Source of the DNA: Anaerolineae bacterium
GTDB taxonomy: Bacteria; Chloroflexota; Anaerolineae; Aggregatilineales; Phototrophicaceae
Reading direction: 5' to 3'
DNA: 7,880 nt
NCBI GenBank assembly: GCA_025454715.1
Contig: JALONY010000057.1
Span: 1 to 7,880, forward strand
In this document: positions 1-5,998 of the stretch, piece by piece
Layout of the letters: every line of letters starts with the position of its first letter
Position numbering within the stretch: position 1 is the stretch's first letter
Translations under genes and position numbers: made by a program
Notes under the pieces: generated by a model
What the model saw: the letters and a program-made list of their open reading frames with translations, nothing else
Told to the model about the DNA's origin: nothing
Database searches by the model: none

Positions 1-953
1 CGGTCGAGGTCGGCGCGCAAGGCCATCAGCCGCTCGGCGATGACCCCGGCGGCGCGACCGGCCAGTGACGGGTTGGCGCGGTTGCCGGCCACCCAGCGGC
101 ACGACAGCGCGATGCGCGCCTGCATCAGGTGTTGGACGGCGGCGAACGCTTGGGGCGATTCGTCGAGGTCGAGCGCGCTGCACCATGCGCGGTAGCTGTA
201 GACCTGAAGTGGGTAAGCGCGGGTGTTGGCGCGCAAAAACAGCCACAGGGTGGCGAGGTCATAGGCGGGGTTGCCGAGGGCGCAATCGTCGAAATCGATG
301 ACCTGCGGCGCAAGGCCGTCCCAGAGCAGGTTATCGGGCTTGTAATCGCCGTGGATGGGTTGCGCGGCCAGCCCCGCGGCCTCGAACAAGGCAAAGGCGT
401 TCTCGGCACGCTGGCGCACCCGCTCAAACAGGTCGGCATAGGGCGCGAGCAACGCCTCGCCCTCGACATCCAGCGCGTATTGGGTGTTGCCGCCGAACAC
501 GCTGGCCGCGTCCAAGACGGGGCGGTCGAGCTGAGGGGTTAGCGGGATGGGGCGGAGGGCGTGGTGCAACCGCCCGAGCAACCCGCCCGCGTGGTGCGCG
601 TCGAGCGCCACCCAGTCGGTCACCGGCTTGGCGCGCCCGCCCAGCCAGCCCAGCGCCGAGATGATGCGCGGCGCGCCGTCGTCGTCCGGCAGGGTCATGA
701 CCGGCGGCAACGGCTGGGGCACCGGCAAGCCCGCCGCGTGCAACGCGCCCAACACGCGCAACTCGGACTCGACCCAGCGCTGGGTTTTGTGGGGGGCGGG
801 GCGGTGCACCCGCACGACCCCCAGCGGCGCGTCGGGCGCGCTGGCCAGCGCGAGGCGGTAGACCGTGTTGTTGGCCTCGCTCACCGTTTCGACCTGCGCG
901 TCGGGCGGCAGGGTGGGGTGAGCGCGCAGGAAATCGGTCAAGGGCGCGGTCAT
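1..953 (-). CDS. APH-fold phosphotransferase (COG2334-like), C-terminus outside window
   Basis: This open frame of 317 codons runs off the left edge, so the C-terminus and stop are not seen. The translation has the aminoglycoside-phosphotransferase/choline-kinase fold. An N-lobe segment VVRVHRP (residues 46-52) is followed by the helix ELRVLGALHAAGLPVPQP (64-81). The catalytic loop is HGDYKPDN (201-208), with D203 as presumed base, and the metal-binding motif is IDFDD (219-223). R48 sits where many kinases have the ATP-binding Lys; I recall Arg there as common in COG2334 (SrkA/RdoA and homoserine-kinase-II-like). The family transfers phosphate from ATP to small-molecule hydroxyls or to Ser/Thr; the substrate cannot be read here. 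The start ATG at 953 overlaps the upstream tag stop as ATGA, with GGAAG eight bases before it, so translation is probably coupled. It lacks a signal peptide and should be cytoplasmic. The fold is confident; the substrate is unknown, and antibiotic resistance should not be assumed. Confidence 0.88.
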   Translation of the reverse strand, partial: MTAPLTDFLRAHPTLPPDAQVETVSEANNTVYRLALASAPDAPLGVVRVHRPAPHKTQRWVESELRVLGALHAAGLPVPQPLPPVMTLPDDDGAPRIISALGWLGGRAKPVTDWVALDAHHAGGLLGRLHHALRPIPLTPQLDRPVLDAASVFGGNTQYALDVEGEALLAPYADLFERVRQRAENAFALFEAAGLAAQPIHGDYKPDNLLWDGLAPQVIDFDDCALGNPAYDLATLWLFLRANTRAYPLQVYSYRAWCSALDLDESPQAFAAVQHLMQARIALSCRWVAGNRANPSLAGRAAGVIAERLMALRADLD

Positions 954-1525
954 CGGGCGCGCTTCCAACAGGTCAGCAGGTGGTCATCGACCATGCCGCA
1001 GGCTTGCATCATGGCATAGCAAATGGTCGGCCCGACGAACGTGAAGCCGCGCCGCTTGAGGTCTTTGCTCATGGCCTGTGCAATCGGCGTCACGGCGGGC
1101 ACCTCGGCCATGGTCGCAAAGTGGTTGACGAGGGTTTGGCCGTCGGTAAAGCGCCAAATGTACGAGTCGAACGAGCCGAACTCGGCTTGGACGGCCAAGA
1201 ATGCGCCCGCGTTGCGGACGATGGCGTGCATTTTCAGGCGGTTGCGAATCAGGCCAGCGTTTTGCATCAGCGCCTCGATGGTGTCCTCGCCATAGGCCAC
1301 CACCCGCTGCGGGTCGAAGCCCTCGAAGGCGGCACGGTAGTTCTCGCGCTTGCGGAGTACGGTAATCCAGCTCAGGCCGGCCTGCATCGCCTCCAGCGAG
1401 AGCTTCTCGAACCACTGGCGGTCGTCGTGGCACGGCACGCCCCACTCGTGGTCATGATAATGGACGTAGAGCGGGTCGGTGCCGCACCACGGGCAACGCG
1501 GCAGGTCGGGATGGGGGGTCTGCAT
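950..1525 (-). CDS. tag: DNA-3-methyladenine glycosylase I (Tag)
   Basis: This 191-aa protein is a clear Tag, the base-excision-repair enzyme that removes 3-methyladenine from alkylated DNA. From memory of E. coli Tag, the alignment runs end to end: YHDHEWGVP (residues 23-31), AGLSWITVLRKRENYRAAF (49-67), RRGFTFVGPTICYAMMQACG (159-178) and the C-terminal DDH motif. The four zinc ligands appear conserved as C11, H24, H182 and C186 (E. coli C4, H17, H175, C179), and the catalytic-pocket Glu is E45 (E. coli E38). An extra Cys at position 14 makes a CPWC pair near the N-terminus. The length is normal for the family. The ATG at 1525 lies 3 bp after the stop of the upstream hydrolase gene, and the TGA overlaps the start of the next gene by 4 bp, so it is the middle cistron of a three-gene transcript. 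The enzyme is presumably active and cytoplasmic. Confidence 0.97.
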   Translation of the reverse strand: MQTPHPDLPRCPWCGTDPLYVHYHDHEWGVPCHDDRQWFEKLSLEAMQAGLSWITVLRKRENYRAAFEGFDPQRVVAYGEDTIEALMQNAGLIRNRLKMHAIVRNAGAFLAVQAEFGSFDSYIWRFTDGQTLVNHFATMAEVPAVTPIAQAMSKDLKRRGFTFVGPTICYAMMQACGMVDDHLLTCWKRAR

Positions 1526-1528
1526 GGT

Positions 1529-2869
1529 TTAACCGCCCGTGCTTTCGGACTCGGACTCGCCGCCCTCGGTGGTCTTGACGACCTCTTTTTGGGCGTCCTC
1601 GCTCAAGACCACCATCATCTGATCGACCACCTGCTCGGTTTTGGGGTCAGAGGGGGTGCTGCTGGGCGCGTCGCTTTGCACCTGCGGCACGGCGGTCTTG
1701 AACAAGCGATCGATGCTCTGGGCGGGGTTGTCGTAGGTGTTGGCGCCGCGCTCGGCCACCTCGGCGTGCTTCTTGCTATTCATGTGGTCGGCACCTTTGG
1801 CGGTGGTGCTGCTGATGTTGGTGAAGCCCATTTTGGCGGCGTCTTGATCGACCTTGGTCACGTCGAGGCCGAGCTGGTCGCCCGCGCTGCCCTCACCGCC
1901 CATGAAGTGGATGGCGAGGTCTTGGAACCCGTCGATTTTGGCCAGCGTCCGCAAGTGCTGGCGCAAATCGAGGATGACCCCGCCCGAATCGGCCATGAAC
2001 GCGCCGATGCCGCGGGTCGGGGCGGCCTGCTTGGCTTGTTCGCGCACGCTGTCCATCGGGCTCTCCAGCACGAGCCCGCCGACGCGGATGCCCTTTCCGG
2101 CGAGGTGTGCGGTCAGCTCCGCGGCGACGGGGCCGCCCAGCGAATAGCCGTGGATGATGGTGTTATCGGGCGAGACGCCCTCGCCCATCAGCCACCCGAA
2201 GATGGCGTGCGCGTCCGAGTACAGCCCGTCCTCGGTGATGTCGCTGGCGTCGATGCGGGTGGTGGTGGCTTTGCCCATCAGGGTCTTGCTGTCCTTGGTG
2301 CTGCCGCCGAAGCCGCGATAATTGACCGCGACGACATCGGCACCGCGGGTGCAGTAAAATTTGGCGAGGTCGAGGCCGTATTGCTCTGCCGAGCCACCGC
2401 TGCCCGACAGGAACAGCACCGTTTTACCCGCGTATTTCGCGTCGATGTTCTTGCCCGCCTTCAGGCCGCGATAGTGCCGCCCGCTCAGGTTGTGCTCCCC
2501 GTTCTTGACCGTCACGTCTTTCACGTCGCTAAAGAAGTGGGTCTTCTTCTTGACCGACTCGGTGCTTTCGCTGATGCGGCGGCGGTCGGCGTTCTTGCCG
2601 AAGATGTTCTCGCGGGCGAAACCGCGCAACATGCTGTGGAAGACGTTGCGCTGCACCATGCGCTGTGCCGAGGCCGGTGCGCGGCTGATTTGGCCGACCA
2701 CCGGCGCGGGCATCTGGGCGAGGGCGCGCTGGGTGGCGCGGTTGCCCAGCGTGCGCTGGAGCTCCGTCACGGGCAGTGCTTGGGGGGTACTGGCGGGGTC
2801 GAGCGCGCTCTCCTCGGCTTGTCGCCGCCCAGCGGCTGGTTTGCGGCGAGTGGTGTGGTTGGGGGACAT
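1529..2869 (-). CDS. alpha/beta hydrolase with N-terminal eCIS/DUF4157-type 'LQRTLGNRA' motif, putative effector
   Basis: The 446-aa product has three parts. Residues 1-110 are hydrophilic and probably disordered, with no signal peptide. They carry ELQRTLGNRATQRALAQ (36-52) and later QR-containing repeats (SAQRMVQRN, 67-75). As I recall, motifs of the form LQRxxGNxAxxRxL occur near the N-termini of DUF4157 proteins and other proteins tied to extracellular contractile injection systems. Residues about 145-390 are an alpha/beta hydrolase: strand and oxyanion loop VLFLSGSGGS (151-160), VVAVNYRGFGGS (179-190), nucleophile elbow HGYSLGGP (240-247) with S243, LVLESPMDS (267-274), and a likely catalytic His at H362 in GADHMN. 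The acid is uncertain (D331 or D336). The tail (400-446) is polar and ends SESESTGG. The start has a good Shine-Dalgarno site (GAGGTG, four bases before ATG). It leads the operon with tag and the kinase. The enzyme could be an esterase, lipase or peptidase; a secreted or injected toxin is inference. A housekeeping hydrolase is possible but would not explain the N-terminal region. Confidence 0.85.
   Translation of the reverse strand: MSPNHTTRRKPAAGRRQAEESALDPASTPQALPVTELQRTLGNRATQRALAQMPAPVVGQISRAPASAQRMVQRNVFHSMLRGFARENIFGKNADRRRISESTESVKKKTHFFSDVKDVTVKNGEHNLSGRHYRGLKAGKNIDAKYAGKTVLFLSGSGGSAEQYGLDLAKFYCTRGADVVAVNYRGFGGSTKDSKTLMGKATTTRIDASDITEDGLYSDAHAIFGWLMGEGVSPDNTIIHGYSLGGPVAAELTAHLAGKGIRVGGLVLESPMDSVREQAKQAAPTRGIGAFMADSGGVILDLRQHLRTLAKIDGFQDLAIHFMGGEGSAGDQLGLDVTKVDQDAAKMGFTNISSTTAKGADHMNSKKHAEVAERGANTYDNPAQSIDRLFKTAVPQVQSDAPSSTPSDPKTEQVVDQMMVVLSEDAQKEVVKTTEGGESESESTGG
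2714..2764 (-). other. Segment encoding the LQRTLGNRATQRALAQ motif
   Basis: These codons specify residues 36-52 of the hydrolase. The pattern is amphipathic, with L-Q-R, G-N-R-A and Q-R-A-L elements, and predicts a short helix inside an otherwise Pro/Ala/Arg-rich disordered leader. By memory it matches the leader motif of DUF4157-type and eCIS-associated proteins. The DUF4157 zinc-peptidase domain itself (HExxH) is absent from this protein. The motif's function, whether loading, folding or processing, is not established by the sequence. Confidence 0.6.
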
Positions 2870-2873
2870 GGGG

Positions 2874-2879
2874 CACCTC
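2874..2879 (-). promoter_or_regulatory. Ribosome binding site GAGGTG of the hydrolase gene
   Basis: On the minus strand GAGGTG is followed by CCCC and the ATG at 2869. The good match to the anti-Shine-Dalgarno sequence and the absence of a closer competitor fix this start. The 63-bp gap to the divergent gene (2870-2932) must hold promoters for both directions, but I see no convincing -35/-10 pair in it. Confidence 0.6.
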
Positions 2880-2932
2880 GTTCGGACGTGAAAAAAGCAA
2901 CCTACACGTTTTCGATGTCGTGAGATGGTAAC

Positions 2933-4237
2933 ATGAAACCGTGCAAAAAGGCTGAGGCTTGGGCGATGACGGTACGGCGGGTGTGGCGGCGGGTGCTGAG
3001 GGTGGTACGTTGGGCGGCGCTCATCGGCGTGGTGCTGTTGACGGTGCGCGGCTCGGTGTTCCCATCACAGACGGTGTGGGGGCAGTTGATGTTGGCCACC
3101 AGCGGCCAACAGTTCGACTTCGTGCGGTGGGAGGCCGAGGCGCTGTGGGCGAAAACGACCCACGCGCTCTGGGGCTTGCACCCGTTCATGACCGAGGCGG
3201 AGCGCAGCGCGTTCGTGCGCGCTTATTTCGAGGATGTCGGGCGGGTGCAGCGCCTCGAGGCCGAGGTCGAGCGGGTGTATAGCGACCCCGCCACCACCGA
3301 CCCCGACACGGCCAGCGCTCCGTTACGCACCGAGCGCGACCGGTTGCGCTCCGACTTGCGCCATCGCCAATCGCTGACCGAGGCCATCGTCGAGGGGCAG
3401 GTGGCCGCGGTCTTGATTGCCGAGGGGTTCGGGGTGTTCGGGCAGCTCATCCCGCCGATGGCCATGCGCTTGACCCCTCAGCCCGACCTCGTCATCGTGT
3501 CGCCACGCGATGCCATCCGCTTCGATTACGGCATCAACCTATATGCTCAGACCACCGACCAGCGCGCCGCGTTGGAGGCGCGTTTGGCTGCCCAGCTCGA
3601 CGTGTCGGCGCTGGTCGTCCCGATTGGCGGGATTGCGCTCTATCCGGCCATGGTGGTCGAGACGCCCAATCTGGCGTGGACAATCGAGACGTTCGCCCAT
3701 GAGTGGTTGCATCACTACTTCTTCCAATACCCGCTGGGCTGGGCGCTCGATTTCGCCGACCCCGCGTGGCACATCAACGAGACGGCGGCCAGCTTGTTCG
3801 GGGTCGAGGTCGGCCAGAAGGTGCTGGCGCGCTATTACCCCGACCTCGCCCGTGCGCCGCACACCGCCCAGCGCATCGCCCAGACCGACGCCCCGCCCCC
3901 GTTTGATTTCGGGGCGGCCATGCACGAGACGCGCACCACGGTCGATGCGCTGTTGGCGGCGGGCGAGGTCGAGCAGGCCGAGGCGTATATGGAGGAGCGC
4001 CGTCGCTTGTTTTTCGCCGAGGGCTACCTCATCCGCAGGCTGAACCAAGCCTATTTCGCGTTTTACGGTGGCTATCAGGTCGAGGGCATCCCGGGGATTG
4101 CCGGAACCGACCCGACCGGCCCCGCCGTGCGCGCCATCCGCGAGGCCTCGCCCGATTTGCACACGTTCGCGGTGATGTTGCGCGGCATCACCACCCGCGA
4201 GGCGTTGTTGGCCATGCGCGACTCGCTGGGCGGGTGA
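2933..4237 (+). CDS. Membrane-anchored HEXXH (gluzincin-like) metallopeptidase, family not recognised
   Basis: The 434-aa product starts with a basic stretch (residues 1-27, many Arg) and one hydrophobic segment (about 28-38, extending to 44). It therefore looks like a signal anchor with the rest outside the cytoplasm. A charged, probably helical region (about 87-170) precedes the catalytic part. The zinc motif is FAHEWLHHYFF (254-264), with H256, E257 and H260. HINETAAS (280-287) follows 20 residues later and offers E283 as third ligand, in the HEXXH...NExxA style of gluzincins. The C-terminal third is helical, with RLNQAYFAFYGGYQ (369-382) and a closing helix ending TTREALLAMRDSLGG. I cannot assign a named peptidase family and do not know the substrate. 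The start may instead be M12 (ATG at 2966), which has GAGG and AAAGG upstream; the ATG at 2933 has only a weak site. The gene is divergent from the hydrolase operon and 66 bp ahead of the Excalibur lipoprotein. Confidence 0.8.
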   Translation: MKPCKKAEAWAMTVRRVWRRVLRVVRWAALIGVVLLTVRGSVFPSQTVWGQLMLATSGQQFDFVRWEAEALWAKTTHALWGLHPFMTEAERSAFVRAYFEDVGRVQRLEAEVERVYSDPATTDPDTASAPLRTERDRLRSDLRHRQSLTEAIVEGQVAAVLIAEGFGVFGQLIPPMAMRLTPQPDLVIVSPRDAIRFDYGINLYAQTTDQRAALEARLAAQLDVSALVVPIGGIALYPAMVVETPNLAWTIETFAHEWLHHYFFQYPLGWALDFADPAWHINETAASLFGVEVGQKVLARYYPDLARAPHTAQRIAQTDAPPPFDFGAAMHETRTTVDALLAAGEVEQAEAYMEERRRLFFAEGYLIRRLNQAYFAFYGGYQVEGIPGIAGTDPTGPAVRAIREASPDLHTFAVMLRGITTREALLAMRDSLGG

Positions 4238-4256
4238 TTCTGCACGAGTGACGGGC

Positions 4257-4262
4257 TATACT
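4257..4262 (+). promoter_or_regulatory. Candidate -10 box TATACT ahead of the Excalibur lipoprotein gene
   Basis: The 66-bp gap after the metallopeptidase gene contains TATACT flanked by GGGC and GCCC, which form a short inverted repeat (4253-4266). No good -35 lies 17 bp upstream (GTGATT). The position fits a start of transcription near 4269 and a leader of about 35 bases. The lipoprotein gene may have its own promoter as well as readthrough from upstream. Confidence 0.35.
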
Positions 4263-4289
4263 GCCCAATGAAGGATGACGGTATTTTTG

Positions 4290-4296
4290 AAAGGGG
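4290..4296 (+). promoter_or_regulatory. Ribosome binding site AAAGGGG supporting a GTG start
   Basis: AAAGGGG ends seven bases before the GTG at 4304. This spacing supports GTG over the ATG at 4316, which would leave the signal peptide without its Arg-bearing n-region. Confidence 0.65.
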
Positions 4297-4303
4297 TTGA
4301 GCG

Positions 4304-4855
4304 GTGCGTTGGACGATGTTGTGGGTGGTGTTGGCGTGCTGTGGGGTGGGCTGTCAGCCACAGGCCACGCCCGCCGCACCGTTGACGGTCGGAGCGTGCG
4401 ACCATACCGATTTGATGGTGTGGGTGTCGGCGTTCGACCCCGTTTTGGACGTGAGCCCCGAAGACGCGCTACGCCGCCGCGAGGCGTTCGCGGCCTTGCC
4501 CTTCCCCGACTGTGCCAGACCCGCACGCAGCCACGCCGTCAACGTCTACGAGCTGGCCTATCAATATGCCGAGCAGAGCCAGCGCAACGATGGGCGGGTC
4601 GATGAGGAGGCCTTGAACACGCTGATTCAAGAACTCGACGCCGAACGCGACAAATATTACGAGGCGCTGGCGCTGGTCTCGCCGCTCAGCCCGACCGCCG
4701 CGGCATTTGAGGTGTTGGTGCAGTGCCCCAGCCTCACGGCCACCTGCCAACAATTGGAGACGTGTGCGGTGGCCTATGCGTGCCTCGCGGCGGGCGCGAG
4801 CGGCCTCGACGCCAACGGGGACGGCGTGCCGTGCGAGCAAGTGTTGTGCCGCTGA
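4304..4855 (+). CDS. Small lipoprotein with C-terminal Excalibur-like calcium-binding motif
   Basis: The product has 183 aa. The signal peptide is MRWTMLWVVLACCGVGC; the lipid-attached Cys is either C12 (VLAC) or C17 (GVGC), and Ala/Pro-rich residues follow C17. A central region (about 30-135) is charged and probably helical, with no family I recognise. The C-terminal part has paired cysteines (C141, C148, C154, C160, C177, C182) and ends GLDANGDGVPCEQVLC, where D169, N171, D173, C177 and E178 match the DxDxDGxxCE core of the Excalibur domain. That domain is a small extracellular Ca-binding module often found in secreted nucleases and cell-wall proteins. No nuclease catalytic motif is visible, so it may be a stand-alone binding protein. 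It follows the metallopeptidase in the same direction and converges on the next gene with only 6 bp between stops. The lipoprotein call is strong and the Excalibur call fairly strong. Confidence 0.82.
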   Translation: MRWTMLWVVLACCGVGCQPQATPAAPLTVGACDHTDLMVWVSAFDPVLDVSPEDALRRREAFAALPFPDCARPARSHAVNVYELAYQYAEQSQRNDGRVDEEALNTLIQELDAERDKYYEALALVSPLSPTAAAFEVLVQCPSLTATCQQLETCAVAYACLAAGASGLDANGDGVPCEQVLCR

Positions 4856-4860
4856 GCGGC
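4848..4860. other. Short inverted repeat at the convergent gene junction
   Basis: GCCGC-TGA-GCGGC spans the stop codon of the Excalibur lipoprotein gene, and the stop of the convergent gene lies two bases beyond. The 5-bp GC stem with a three-base loop could act as a weak bidirectional stop or mRNA 3' end. It lacks a T-tract, and such repeats arise by chance in GC-rich DNA. Confidence 0.25.
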
Positions 4861-4861
4861 C

Positions 4862-5980
4862 TCAGCGCACGCGGCGGAAGGCGCTGGTGAGCTGCCCTTG
4901 CGTCAGGGGCACGATGCGATAGACCTCGCCGGACGGCAAATCGATGTAGAGCGCGCCGCCGCTTTCGGTTTGCACGGTGCGGACGCTGGTCTCGAGGCTG
5001 CTGGTGGCATAACCCAGCACATCGACCCACAAGCCGCCCGGGCCGAACTGCGCGCAAGCCATCCAGTTAAACTCGCGTTGGGGCGCGCTGGTTCCGGCAG
5101 GGGCGACCTTGCCCGACAGCGCGCAATGGTCGGTCGTGCCGTCCCACTGGTTGACGGCGAAGGCGTATTGGTCGCCGATGATGAGGCCGTTTTTGCCCGG
5201 GGCGCGCACGAAGGCATACACGCGGTTTTGCCCGTCGATGGTCAGCGAAATCATGAAGCCTTGCTCGAACAATTGGGTGTTGCCGGTGAGCGTGAGCGGG
5301 GCGGTGGTCGGGCATCCGGCGCTGGGGTCGGCGAACTGGCTGCCGAAGAACCACTGTTGGGCGCACACCAGCTGGACGCGCACCTCGAGGGTTTGGGTGG
5401 CTTGTTGGGTGCCGCGCTGCACCACCAAGCGGTAAATCACGCGGTTGAGGTTGGTATTGGGGATGGTGACGGGCAGGCTGCCGGTGATGGCCACGTCGAG
5501 GCGCTCCTGCACGATGCCGTCGGGGGTTTGGCGCTCGATGGCGGCGGTATCGCCGTCGGCGTCCCACGTCAGGGTGATTTGCGCCCCTGCGGCCACGTCG
5601 GTGCTGCTGCTGGTGAAGGTGCGAATCAGCGGGAAGCTGCTGGTCACGGCGGGAGTCGGCACGGTCGGGGTGAAATCGACCGGCGTGCTGGTCACGGTCG
5701 AGGTCGGGGTGGGCTGGGGCGTGAAGGTGCGGGTTGGGGTGTTGGTCGCGGTGTTGGTGATGGTGGCGGTCGGGGTCGAGGTGCGGGTCGGGGTGTCGGA
5801 CGGGAACGGCGACGGGGTGCGGCTGGGCGTAAAGGTTTGGGTCGGGGTCAGGGTGTCGGTCGGCGAGGGCAAGACCAACAGCGTCGGCAGTGGCTCCTCC
5901 GCGGCGGGCTGGCACGCCCCGAGGATGAAAGCGCTTAGCAACGCCAGTACAATCATGCCCAACCGATAACGCTTTACCAT
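4862..5980 (-). CDS. Lipoprotein with Pro/Thr linker, Ig-like domain and duplicated LGFP-like C-terminal module
   Basis: The 372-aa product is modular. Residues 1-23 are a lipoprotein signal with a perfect lipobox, LGAC, lipidated at C23. Residues 31-112 are a low-complexity Pro/Thr/Ser linker that would span the wall layer or be glycosylated. Residues 117-204 look like an Ig-like fold, with FTSSSTDVAAGAQITLTWDA and a closing TLEVRVQLV strand. Residues 206-372 hold two related units. One is GCPTTAP...QLFEQGFMI...NRVYAFV (222-258). The other is LGYATSSLE...VQTESGGALYIDLPSGEVYRIV (322-357). Both follow an LGxPxxxE...QxFxxGxxY pattern like LGFP repeats, which are known in wall-associated proteins. 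No catalytic motif is seen, so a wall-binding or adhesive role is inferred. ATG at 5980 has GGAG nine bases upstream. It is divergent from the M14 gene with an 18-bp gap. Confidence 0.85.
   Translation of the reverse strand: MVKRYRLGMIVLALLSAFILGACQPAAEEPLPTLLVLPSPTDTLTPTQTFTPSRTPSPFPSDTPTRTSTPTATITNTATNTPTRTFTPQPTPTSTVTSTPVDFTPTVPTPAVTSSFPLIRTFTSSSTDVAAGAQITLTWDADGDTAAIERQTPDGIVQERLDVAITGSLPVTIPNTNLNRVIYRLVVQRGTQQATQTLEVRVQLVCAQQWFFGSQFADPSAGCPTTAPLTLTGNTQLFEQGFMISLTIDGQNRVYAFVRAPGKNGLIIGDQYAFAVNQWDGTTDHCALSGKVAPAGTSAPQREFNWMACAQFGPGGLWVDVLGYATSSLETSVRTVQTESGGALYIDLPSGEVYRIVPLTQGQLTSAFRRVR
5645..5890 (-). repeat. Low-complexity tract encoding the Pro/Thr linker
   Basis: About 80 codons consist mostly of Thr, Pro and Ser in a degenerate TPT/TPS pattern, seen on the + strand as many short gtcggggt/gggtg units. 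The units are imperfect, so this is compositional repetition under protein-level constraint rather than a perfect tandem array. Such tracts are prone to length change. It also produces long false open frames on the opposite strand. Confidence 0.75.
5925..5953 (+). promoter_or_regulatory. Candidate promoter of the M14 carboxypeptidase gene
   Basis: ATGAAA (5925-5930) and TACAAT (5948-5953) are separated by 17 bp and would start transcription about 40 bases before the ATG at 5999. The boxes lie inside the signal-peptide codons of the divergent lipoprotein gene, as they must with only 18 bp between the two starts. The support is base matching only. Confidence 0.3.
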
Positions 5981-5998
5981 GTTTGGATTCTCCGCCCG

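Noticed and set aside
125..542. Overlapping open frames on both strands in the left end
   Set aside because: The true frame is the leftward kinase, which reads without a stop from 953 to the window edge and contains HGDYKPDN and IDFDD.
1..953. Calling the kinase an aminoglycoside-resistance enzyme
   Set aside because: Only the general fold motifs match. The sequence resembles COG2334 kinases, and nothing shows drug specificity.
980..2923. A 647-codon open frame on the + strand
   Set aside because: It lies opposite tag and the hydrolase, both of which have clear family motifs. The translation is Ala/Gly/His/Val-rich without domains, as expected of an antisense frame in GC-rich DNA.
2870..2932. 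Promoters or an operator (CACG...CGTG) in the divergent 63-bp gap
   Set aside because: The arms are only four bases, and no -35/-10 pair with acceptable spacing was found in either direction.
3539..4162. A 207-codon open frame on the - strand
   Set aside because: It is antisense to the HEXXH protein, which has a membrane anchor and zinc motif in the + frame.
2933..4237. Assignment of the HEXXH protein to DUF4157
   Set aside because: The HEXXH context (FAHEWLHHYFF) and the membrane anchor do not fit the DUF4157 pattern I know, and no LQRxxGN leader is present in this protein.
4898..5938. A 346-codon open frame on the + strand
   Set aside because: It is antisense to the lipoprotein gene; its Gly/Arg/Val repeats simply mirror the Pro/Thr linker.
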